DNA from: Strongylocentrotus purpuratus
Lineage: Eukaryota; Echinodermata; Echinoidea; Camarodonta; Strongylocentrotidae
Length of the DNA stretch: 64,000 nucleotides
Assembly: GCF_000002235.5 (NCBI RefSeq)
Contig: NW_022145550.1
Coordinates: 1,206,501 to 1,270,500 of the forward strand
Direction of reading: 5' to 3'
Below, piece by piece: positions 55,485 to 64,000 of this stretch. The position numbers were made by a program, and so were the translations under genes. Position 1 is the first letter of the stretch; every line of letters starts with the position of its first letter. Below the pieces are notes generated by a model. The model saw only the letters and a program-made list of their open reading frames with translations. It was not told where the DNA came from and did not search any database.

Positions 55485-56385
55485 AATTCTCCTTTTCATG
55501 GCGGCACTATCCATACTACAATGGAATGCCCAAGGTCTCCAAGGGGGGCACGGGGACGAACTAGTTCAATTGCTACTGTCACGCAGGAATAACCCTTACC
55601 ATATATTGTGCATTCAAGAAACGTGGTTTACAGAAAATAATATATTACAAATACCAAATTATACATGTATACCACGCAACAGAAAAACCGGAGTGAGAGG
55701 CGGATGCGCCATTTACGTACACAACTCTGTATATTTCAAAAATATAACACTCCATAATACCTTCGAATTGCAAACTATTCAACTGCACCTCAAAACTTCC
55801 TGCATGACAGTAGTAAATTATTACAATCCATGTCAGCGATTAGACATAGATACCCTTAAGGCCATCATTCCAGAATATGCTACCCCAAAGTACCTGCTAA
55901 TCCTAGGAGACTTTAACAGCCACAACTCATTATGGGGCAGTAACACTACCGATGTAAATGGCCGCATCATAGAAGAATTTATTGAAAATAAAAATATTAT
56001 AATACTAAACGATGGATCAGGTACGAGAATGGATCACCATACGGGAAAATTATCCTGTCTAGACCTAAGCTTAGCAACACCCTCCATAGCTAATAGATGT
56101 CAGTGGAATGTAAAGCAAGATAAGTTAGGAAGTGATCACTTCCCTATAGAAATACAAATCAATCTACATCCTGTAGAAGAAATACATGAAAGAGAATATA
56201 CAAAACGAAACGAACCATATCTTAGTTACAAAAAAGCAGACTGGAAAGCATTTGAACAATTATGCGACACAGAACTATCCAATATAACTCCAAATGAAAA
56301 CACAGAAGAATACTACAACGAATTCATAAATGTCACAAAGAAAATTATGAAGGAAACCATACCAACAATAACAAAAAAAACATAA
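55468..56385 (+). CDS. LINE ORF2, part 1: apurinic-type endonuclease
   Basis: Encodes the endonuclease/exonuclease/phosphatase domain: LSILQWNAQGL (Asn), LCIQETWF (Glu), LILGDFNSHNSLWGS (DxN) and SDHFPI (catalytic His). All key residues are present. The in-frame ATG at 55498 gives a more usual start directly before the domain. The frame ends at a TAA (56383-56385) just after an A8 run (56373-56380), and the next frame continues at once. This is one protein broken by a single-base length change. Confidence 0.9.
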   Translation: MENIIKILLFMAALSILQWNAQGLQGGHGDELVQLLLSRRNNPYHILCIQETWFTENNILQIPNYTCIPRNRKTGVRGGCAIYVHNSVYFKNITLHNTFELQTIQLHLKTSCMTVVNYYNPCQRLDIDTLKAIIPEYATPKYLLILGDFNSHNSLWGSNTTDVNGRIIEEFIENKNIIILNDGSGTRMDHHTGKLSCLDLSLATPSIANRCQWNVKQDKLGSDHFPIEIQINLHPVEEIHEREYTKRNEPYLSYKKADWKAFEQLCDTELSNITPNENTEEYYNEFINVTKKIMKETIPTITKKT

Positions 56386-59282
56386 ACCACACAATCCATG
56401 GTGGAATGAAGACTGCCAAAAGAGAATTAAAGAACGAAACAAAGCCAAAAATAAAGCCATCAAATACATGACGAAAGATTATCTCTACGAATACCTAAAT
56501 AAGAAAGCCCTTGCACAGAAGACAATAAGAGAAGCAAAAAGACAACATTGGAACAAATACTGCTCCAGGCTTAATAGATTCACTCCGACTTCAGAAATTT
56601 GGAAAATGATAAAAAGATACAACAATATCATACCAAAAAAAGAATGCTTACCAACACTAAAAGAAAATGATATAGAATATATTACCGATCAGGAAAAGGT
56701 CAACAAGATAGCTGAAGATTATACTTACGTAACTAAACACAAAGTTGACCCTAGCTCCCAACTGTACACTCACGTAGCAAATAATATAGAGAAAATTAAA
56801 AATAAAGAACCAGAAAATTTTCCCTCAGTCCTAAACGACAATTTCACACTATCAGAATTAGAAGCAGCAATCGAACGTCAAAATTCCTCCTCTACCCCCG
56901 GACACGATAAGATTAAATATTTAATATACCAAAAACTCACGAAATCAGCAAAACAGACCATGCTAAATTTGATAAATCAAATTTGGAGCTCGGGGCAAAT
57001 TCCAAGGCAATGTAAACACTCAATTATTATCCCAATCAAAAAACCTAACAAAGAACCTCATAAAGTATCATCGTATAGACCAATTGCACTCACAGCTTGT
57101 TTCATCAAAATCATGGAAGGAATGGTGAATGTAAGACTACAGTGGTTCATCGAAAAACAGGAAATACTCCCTTCATTCCAAATAGGATTTAGAAAGAATA
57201 GAAGCACTACAGATAGTATCGTCAGTTTAGAAAATGAAATACAGAAAAACATAGCCATTAAACAGCATACAGTCGCCATTTTTCTCGACATAGAAAAAGC
57301 TTATGATACACTTTGGGTAGACGGATTGATATCAAATCTTTATGATATAGGTATACGAGGTAAAACACTAAACTTTATAAACGATTCTCTAAGAAATAGA
57401 ACATTCCAGGTAAAAATAGAAAATACACTGTCGCACATAAACAACACAGAAAACGGTCTATCGCAAGGTAGTACCATAAGTCCAATCCTGTTCAACCTTA
57501 TGCTCTGTCAAATTCCCACAACCCCCTCAGTCTCCATATCTTTATACGCAGATGATTGCGCCATTTGGACTTCAGGACCTAACATTAATTTTATAGTAAA
57601 TAGAATTCAAAATTGCTTAAACAACCTACAAATTTGGTTCGAGCAAAGGGGCTTTAATCTCTCCGAAAATAAAAGTACCCCGGTGCTCTTCAGCAATAGC
57701 AACAGAACAAACCTCCCCGTAATAAAACTTAAAGAAAAAGAACTGCAATTCCAAGCAAATCATAAATTTCTTGGCGTCACGTTTGATAAAAAATTAACAT
57801 GGAATACCCATATACAAGATATCAGAAACAGATGTAGAAAAAAAATTAATATCCTGAAAAGCGTCGCTCATACAAGTTGGGGAAGTAACACAAAAACATT
57901 ACTGATGCTATATCGATCTTTAATAAGATCAATGCTAGACTACGGGTGCGAGGCATATGACTCGGCAAGCGAAAGCTCCAAAAAAGTTTTAAACACTATG
58001 CAATACATGTCCCTACGTATATGTGCAGGTGCTTTACACGGCACATCCCTCGCCGCCCTACAGGTGGAAATGGACGAGCCCCCTCTTGAGTTAAGAAGGA
58101 AAATGCTGACAGAAAAGTATCACGTCCATCTTTCCCGTGTGACAAACCACCCATTAAAACCAAACATCCAACCATGTTGGCAATTTGAAAAGTTAAAGAA
58201 TAAAAAAGTGAGACAACCTTTTGGTTTGAGAATAAAAAATGAAAAAATAATAGACTCAATTATAGAAAAAGTCATACCACTTCCTATCCCCCCCTGGCAC
58301 AACTACACTCCCCAAATATCCATTGAACTAACTGAATCAATAAGAAAAAATGATAACCCGAGTGAAATGAGACTAAGAAGCATAGAACTCATAAAATCAA
58401 AATGGAATAACAGCCTTCATATATATACGGATGGCTCAAAATCCCCATCAGGCACAGCAGCTGCGTCCTTTTTTGTCCCACATTTTTCAATAAGACAATC
58501 TAAACGTCTTACAGACCATACCTCAAGCTACCGAGCAGAGTTAGCAGCAATAACAATTGCCCTATTATGGGTTGAACAACTAAACCTGCACGCAGGGGTT
58601 GTGATATTCACAGACTCCCTCAGCGCACTCCTCTCAATGCAATCAATGAAAGGAGATAAGTCAGATAACTTCATAAACGACATCAAGTATATATACACAA
58701 GACTGGCATACAAAGGCATTCAAGTCCATCTAGAATGGATCCCCTCTCACTGTGGAATACAGGGAAACGAAATAGCGGACCTTCTCGCAAAACAAGCCCT
58801 AACTGAAGAAATACAAATAAATAACAAGCTATGTTTGTCTGAAATGAAAGCAGTATTGAAAATAGAACTATACAAGAGTTGGGAAGAAACATGGCAAAAT
58901 TACAATAAAACAAACGTAAGACCTTTCAAACCAACAATTCAACATAACTTTGAGAGCACCCTTTTTAGAGACTGCGAAGTCATAATTCGTAGGCTCAGAC
59001 TTTGCAACATAGGACTAAACGCAGACCCCTCAAAAGTATGGGTATCCCAAACAACCCAACCTGGCCAAGCCAACAAAAATTGTAAATACTGTAACACCCC
59101 TGAAACAATAACACACTATCTGATGGAATGTCCAACATATACAATAGAAAGAGCAATGCTGATAATGGAAAGTGATATAACGAGCCCAAACGAAATTATG
59201 AAACTCCTAAAATCAACAGAAAGTGCGACCCAGAGAGCACTGATCCGCTTCGTTCGTAGAACGAGGCGTTTCGAGTGTTCCT

Positions 59283-59284
<2 letters not shown>
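56386..59284 (+). CDS. LINE ORF2, part 2: reverse transcriptase and RNase H
   Basis: The frame resumes with the linker motif PHNPWWNEDC (about 56388), upstream of the ATG at 56468. RT motifs: SSYRPIALTACFIKIMEGMV, FLDIEKAYDTLW, NGLSQGSTISPILFNLML and LYADDCAIW with intact YADD (about residue 360 of the 938). RNase H: IYTDGSKS, SSYRAELAAI, IFTDSLSAL and WIPSHCGIQGNEIADLLA, with the acidic residues and His in place. A C-terminal CCHC (CKYCNTPETITHYLMEC) follows. The EN-RT-RNase H order places it in the I group of LINEs. Apart from the upstream frameshift it looks intact. Confidence 0.92.
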
Positions 59285-59339
<55 letters not shown>

Positions 59340-59776
59340 ACATATCGCACGACAACCAAATGCCCTAAGATGTTGATACCTACTTTGATAGAAAAATAAG
59401 GTTTTACAAAATGGAAAAATACTAGAAGAGAAAAGGTAAGAAAGAGTAAAGACGGATTGAGGACGGTAAACCCCAAACAAGAGACTCTGGAGATCTACCC
59501 CAGAATCCTCTCACCGGCACCAGAGTTGCCTAGGCCAATGATGGCCGAGAAGATTGCGCAATGTACCGCGCCGGTCTGGCAGGAAGGTGCCAATTGCGGT
59601 GAGGGGTTTTCATGGACCAGTAGATCTGAGATTATATTATCCAAAAAAAAAAAAAAGAGATGAGTATGAATTTACAAATAGTACCAAAATATAGAAGAAA
59701 AAAAGAAAGAAATAAAGTGAAAGGCGTAAATATTCTAAAAAAGAATGAAACGCCGATAATACCAAACAACAACAAC
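59285..59776 (+). mobile_element. LINE 3' UTR with a 53-T run and (CAA)n tail
   Basis: The stop codon is followed at once by 53 T (59285-59337). Then comes about 440 bases with a GC-rich middle (59500-59620) and A-rich end, closing with 'caaacaacaacaacaac' before the second SINE. The CAA repeat fits the short-repeat 3' tails of I-group LINEs. Confidence 0.65.
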
Positions 59777-59964
59777 AACTAGGCGTTGTGGCGTGCGCCT
59801 GTAATCCAGCTAAAAAGTGGAAGTTACAAACTGATTCAGCCGTGGACGCAGGTTCGAAGCTGAGTCACGTCTTTCGGATGGTGACGTTAAAGGTCGGTCC
59901 CCAGACGTAAATAATCATATCTGATTGATACACGTCTGTAAAAACCCAATTACACACACACACT
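59777..59964 (+). mobile_element. SINE with 7SL/SRP-RNA-like head, copy 2
   Basis: About 96% identical by eye to copy 1 at 53308-53492, in the same orientation and with the same end points (TAGGCGTTG... to ...(CA)n CTAG). Differences are five or so substitutions plus single-base length changes. It directly follows the LINE tail and directly precedes the Penelope terminal sequence. Confidence 0.8.
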
Positions 59965-60303
59965 AGCGAACACTCACTCCTGAAGACGGACAGTCAACCT
60001 GTCCGAAACGTCGAGTCTACGCTCCTGCTCTGCAACTCAACTCAACTCTCCAACTCAATCCAGTCTTCTACTCAAACCTCTCATCCTATCTACAACTTTC
60101 TGGTTTACAGTCCTTTTCAGGACTATACTCACTTCCGAAAGATACTCTTCCTTCCAACCTCCACTTTCTCGCCTTTCTATTTCACCTCTATTTTCTATCC
60201 ACTTTCCTTAGTCCTTCTAGGACTTTACACATGGTGTACCGTAAACCTCTACCGCAACTTGGTTCCTGTATTGTACCACTACTTCTACTACTACTACTAC
60301 TAC
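59965..60303 (+). mobile_element. Penelope-like terminal sequence with hammerhead-ribozyme-like motif
   Basis: At 59980-60009: CTGAAGA, a stem GGACAG/CTGTCC around a short loop, then GAAAC, then GTC. That order matches the hammerhead core (CUGANGA, stem II, GAAA). Penelope-like elements are known to carry minimal hammerheads in their terminal repeats. The downstream sequence ('ccttttcaggact', 'acatggtgtaccgtaaacct') is shared with 43885-44125. It ends in (CTA)n at 60283-60303. Cleavage activity is inferred, not shown. Confidence 0.65.
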
Positions 60304-60531
60304 TAACACTATTAATCCAGGGAGGAGCTCGAATTGGGTTGTTCAAACAAAGGACCGGTACCCCCTCCCTTCTGCGCCGCCGATGGGAATTCAACATTTA
60401 TCATGTTAAGTATATGGATTATTTCGTATCAAAAATACAAAAGAAGCAATACAAAAAAGCAAGGTCTTTGAACCTCCCAAACTTAAACTGAGACAATTTA
60501 TTTCAAAATGTACATGTTATCGCATTACTAC

Positions 60532-60660
60532 CTTGTCGTTTTGGCTCTTGTCGTTAAGCATGACGACAGTGGATGGTTTATTGTCGAGGACCATAGACCA
60601 GAAATCAGACACAGTGGTTGGCAGCGGCATCTGGGTTGTCATGAATGTACAGTGGATCCC
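60532..60660 (-). CDS. Gene A exon: D2 'ATQGPL'-equivalent and DFW region
   Basis: This 129-bp phase 0-0 exon has acceptor TCATCTTTCAG and donor GTAGTA. It reads CTFMTTQMPLPTTVSDFWSM and STVVMLND. The TTQMPLPxTVxDFW stretch corresponds to the conserved ATQGPLPxTxxDFW of PTP domains, with Gly replaced by Met, a change common in D2 domains. Confidence 0.9.
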
Positions 60661-61314
60661 CTGAAAGATGAGGGAAGAATAAATACAATATCCGATAACA
60701 ACATGAGACCCTTGTCACCTACTTCCATTGTCATGAAAGGCTTTATAAGAGCTGTCAGTATATTCGAAGCATGGCACCCTAGGCGGAGAGGGGCTCACTT
60801 AATGAACTGCACCCCCACCCTACACCCCGTACATGATTATCAATCAAGTTTTATTCCAACATAGTTAATAAAAGACGTAACAATTCTTATATAATATCTT
60901 TCATAGTACATTCTATATTATAATGGCGACAGTGCGGGTACATTTAATGGGTATGAATCGATCCACAGTGTCACTTTTATTGAAATATAGAATTATGACA
61001 CCCATCAATGTATTACCGCGCATTTTACCGTTATCAAATTCGTTTTGGAAGCTTTCGTAATAAAACAAGTCACTAAAGTACGATAGGACACACAAACACA
61101 TACTTTGTGTGCTAATTATCAATCATATTGATACCTCTATTAGCACATTATGTTTCCATGGTTATTGCCAACGCCCAATGCATCTACAGTTTCTTATGTT
61201 TAACACGAGTCAAATATAGATGTAAACGGTTTCAATGTCATTTAATCCTTCAGTTTTTCTGACACTAAATTACATGTGTAAATTGAATCAATCAATACTG
61301 AATGAACATCTCAC

Positions 61315-61379
61315 CTTCATTTGACTAGCATTGATGTAATCATGATCTGGGGAGTCTAGTATCACACGATTCCTCTGCA
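61315..61379 (-). CDS. Gene A exon: D2 'DYINAS' region
   Basis: This 65-bp exon is entered in phase 1 with acceptor CCATTCTAG and left in phase 0 with donor GTGAGA. It encodes QRNRVILDSPDHDYINASQM, the conserved RVxL...DYINAS segment. The first codon is completed by the T at the end of the preceding exon. Confidence 0.85.
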
Positions 61380-61604
61380 CTAGAATGGTATGGAAACAAA
61401 TTTAAAGAACATTTCAAACAGCGTTACGCTACACTACAACTCAACATTTACACTAAAACAAGTACGAGTAGTCTTTCATATTGTTTGATAGCGATATTGG
61501 ATTTTAGGTAAGTCTAAATCCGATGACCGGGGTAATAATATGATTGCAGGGCCCTCAGGGAGAACAGTATAAATACTGATGAGGCTACCCTGGGTAAACA
61601 AGAC

Positions 61605-61605
61605 A

Positions 61606-61649
<44 letters not shown>

Positions 61650-61650
61650 G
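61605..61650. repeat. (TTA)n microsatellite
   Basis: Fifteen 'tta' repeats in a short gene A intron. Confidence 0.95.
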
Positions 61651-61960
61651 GAGCAAATCTTATGTGATATCACCTCTCCGACTTCGAATTGAATTTAACG
61701 GACTCAAAGATTTGAGTATCCCCAACCCCTACACCATTCCAGCCTTAACTGCACCGTCTCCTGACAATCTTGGGATCCCCGTTTGGTGTTATTTCATTTG
61801 CTCACGACATTGTCATACATTTCACCACAGCGTTCTACTTCTCATTTGTCAAGAATCTATGATTTACATATTATGTCCATAGACGAAAATGCCGGGGTTT
61901 AAATTGTGTGTATGTGTTTGTGTGTGTGTGTGTATTTGTTGGTATCCTAACATTACTTAC

Positions 61961-62060
61961 ATGGTAGGTTGTTTCCGTATCTATTCTTGGGGTGATTATC
62001 TCGAGTGCGTCCTGATCTCGTTTGAGAAGCCGGAGGATCTGGACAGAGGCTCTTCAAAGT
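61961..62060 (-). CDS. Gene A exon: D1-D2 linker and KNRY motif
   Basis: This 100-bp exon is entered in phase 0 with acceptor TTAAATCAG and left in phase 1 with donor GTAAGT. It encodes TLKSLCPDPPASQTRSGRTR followed by DNHPKNRYGNNLP. KNRY is the phosphotyrosine-recognition loop at the start of a PTP domain. No long open frame marks this exon. It was found by looking for the missing link, and both phases fit its neighbours exactly. Confidence 0.85.
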
Positions 62061-62412
62061 CTGATTTAATCAGAAAATATGATGTTTAGTTTACATCACG
62101 AATTACGTTGATAATCATCAACCTTAGTTCTGGCATATTTTTCGCGCATGCAGAAATAAAGATTCAACTTTAATATTAGCTACGTTCATTCTGCGCATTT
62201 TATCCACCCAAGGGATCTTCAAGGTGTTAACAGAATCACATTATTATCTTGGCTTTAGCCTAGCTGTCTCAAGGTTCTGAAAGCATTCAAGAAATTACTG
62301 TTACTTCTTAGTAGGTACTCATTCACTAAACCTAAGTTTAGATAGTGCTGCGAGTGGGATTCGAAAAAATACAATTCATTTGAATTACAGTTCAGTGATT
62401 AAAGATAAAGGT

Positions 62413-62600
62413 GAGTTCTGGTAATGCGATTGCATTGTGAAAGAAAAGGTGTGGAATGGATCAGAAACATTTGATCATGTAGCATGTAAGTATTGGTGTG
62501 CACTGCAAGGTTCTGAAGTCATCAAAATCATAATAAATTTGGCCGAGTCTTGGCAAAGTAACAAGCACTGTACACAGAAAGCTATATATGGGACAACACA
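62413..62600 (+). repeat. Dispersed repeat R1, copy 2
   Basis: Matches 27892-28068 in the same orientation. Lies in a gene A intron. Confidence 0.75.
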
Positions 62601-63195
62601 CATGGTGTCGGGGCTAGTACTACCTTGATTTCCTTGTCTTTCTATGCTCATTACTCAGCCAGTATACATTTTCTTCCAAAACTTCTTGAACATTCAGTGT
62701 AAGTTTCGTTTGATTCTGTGAGAATTAATTTTCTTTCTTTTACCAGAACTGGAGTTTATCTTTGACGGATCACGACATCCCTAACATTTCCATTTTAAGA
62801 GCGCAAGAGCTGGTTTGTAATATGGATATTTTCTCTTTCTCCATGAGTTGTTTCCACTGGGCCGAGGCCATTCCTGACAAATAGTTTCGTTGAAACTAAG
62901 ATATAATGCCCCATCCATCTCTCTCTCTCTCTCTCTCTCTTTCAGGTTTTCTAGAGGAAAGTGAACAATGAACTGACTTGGAACCATTACATGGCTTATG
63001 ATCAAGGTCAGAAGTTGTTCATTTTTACAGCTAAAGAAGAAGAAGGCTATATATAGAGAGAGAGAGAGAGATGGAGACAGAACTAAAGAAAGTTCTGGTG
63101 TGGTCCTGCTCTTGTAGAATACCGGAGAGAGAACTGAAGTCGTTACTGTCAGTAGACATTCATTATTTATCGAACTAATGATTGGGATGCGTTAC
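62601..63195. other. Gene A intron, no gene seen
   Basis: Contains a small (CT)n tract at 62918-62942 and an (AG)n tract near 63052-63070. Otherwise nothing recognised. Confidence 0.5.
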
Positions 63196-63345
63196 CTGGA
63201 ACTCCTTGGTCATCTTGGACCGTCCACGTCCATCGCCTGAAGAGTGTAAGTCTTGTAGATGATCAGTGAAATGTACGACAGGGATCAGGGTATTCCTCCA
63301 GAGAAGATCCTCAAGGACAGCCCCGTAGATGAAGGCATACTGCTC
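63196..63345 (-). CDS. Gene A exon: end of PTP domain D1 and linker
   Basis: This 150-bp phase 0-0 exon has acceptor CATGCATACAG and donor GTAACG. It begins EQYAFIYGAVLEDLLW, the final helix of D1, and ends RSKMTKEFQ, like the start of the inter-domain linker in tandem RPTPs. It is the paralogue of the start of the terminal exon at 49437. Confidence 0.9.
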
Positions 63346-63829
63346 CTGTATGCATGTAATGAACGACAGCTTTAAATCTCATTTATCAATTCCATCTCAT
63401 CCACTAAGATATCTCTTATTTTTACGGCTCATACGACGGAACATGTAGATCATAATTCAAAATTAGAACAAGCCGTGCCCTATGTTAATTTTATAAGGTA
63501 CTTGATATTGAACACATTCCCTTTGAGAATATCCTGTTTTACATCAACGACAAAACGAAGAAACAACCAAATATGTTCAACGCGTTCATTTTGATAAAGG
63601 GCTTTTTAATCATTCAAAATCCAAATTATACGTACAAAGTATGTATAAAAAATCAAGAAAGCAGGCATGACCAAAGAAAATGTTGTTAACATGTAAATGC
63701 CATTATGTCGCGTAGAATAATCAAATGCCAATCTCTGCAAAAACACATTACGTTGAAATCCGTCGGTCCTATCAGTGTCTAAACCGAAAAGTTTGGAGCA
63801 GTTGGAGTATGTTTTGAGAGGTAACCGAC
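63346..63829. other. Gene A intron, no feature seen
   Basis: AT-rich, no repeats or ORFs of note. Confidence 0.5.
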
Positions 63830-63965
63830 CTGTGTTTGGACCATGTATGGTCGTTTCTGTCTGATGTTCGTCACGAAGTTGAAGACATCTACCATTCTAG
63901 TTGTCTTGGCATGAGCTACGACGCTATCGATACTGATCACCACGCCTGTTCGTCCAACACCAGCA
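63830..63965 (-). CDS. Gene A exon: D1 active-site loop (first exon in window)
   Basis: This 136-bp exon is entered in phase 2 with acceptor TTTTCTATCCAG and left in phase 0 with donor GTCGGT. It encodes SAGVGRTGVVISIDSVVAHA through RPYMVQTQ. The HC of HCSAGVGRTG must lie in the preceding exon beyond 64000. The P-loop Arg and the Q-loop Gln are present, so D1 appears catalytically competent as far as seen. The protein removes phosphate from tyrosines at the inner face of the plasma membrane. Confidence 0.92.
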
Positions 63966-64000
63966 CTGGATAGAAAATATAATGATCAACTAATCAGTCA

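Noticed and set aside
53308..59964. LTR retrotransposon, with the two SINE copies as LTRs
   Set aside because: The internal proteins are those of a non-LTR element (apurinic-type endonuclease, I-type RT, RNase H), with no primer-binding site, protease or integrase.

Overview
The window looks like intron-rich animal nuclear DNA, most likely from a marine invertebrate deuterostome and plausibly an echinoderm such as a sea urchin. That placement is an inference from a TIE-like Ig/EGF ectodomain, a tandem-domain receptor tyrosine phosphatase, and a heavy, varied load of LINEs, Penelope-like elements, SINEs, MITEs and microsatellites. No species-level marker was available.

Host genes. Two multi-exon genes lie head to tail on the minus strand. 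Gene A runs from beyond position 64000 down to a stop at 49159. Nine exons give the end of phosphatase domain D1 (active-site Cys loop onward), the linker, the whole of domain D2 and a tyrosine-rich tail. Every splice phase joins. D2 keeps the HC..G.GRTG loop but has WPK instead of WPD, so it is probably a regulatory pseudophosphatase. Gene B starts at 36425 with a signal-peptide exon, then has two Ig-like exons and five EGF-like exons down to 3672, and continues past the left edge. All its introns are phase 1. One EGF exon carries the FCLPDPYGCSC signature of TIE-family receptors. Whether gene B ends in a kinase or a phosphatase is outside the window.

Mobile DNA, left to right. A decayed LINE (1-1880) is followed by several terminal-inverted-repeat or palindromic elements and a foldback-type element (3887-5125) whose arms are arrays of a CAGTTG-containing motif. 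The largest structure (about 10606-17445) is a Helitron/Helentron-like element or array of about five 1.2-kb units. Four units end in the same 9-bp hairpin followed by CTAG, and the array ends in a different hairpin plus CTAG. Next come pyrimidine minisatellites, poly-G/poly-C-bordered elements and tRNA-derived SINEs. The 9.3-kb intron between 51184 and 60531 of gene A holds a Penelope-like element (RT plus GIY-YIG endonuclease), a near-intact I-type LINE (ORF1, endonuclease, RT, RNase H) with one frameshift, and two copies of a SINE whose first 30 bases resemble the Alu domain of 7SL/SRP RNA. Next to the second SINE copy is a Penelope terminal sequence with a hammerhead-ribozyme-like core. 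All of these run antisense to the host gene.

Most remaining sequence is AT-rich intron or intergenic DNA with no recognisable genes. Exon calls rest on translation, splice signals and phase continuity by eye. Mobile-element boundaries are approximate unless terminal repeats define them.
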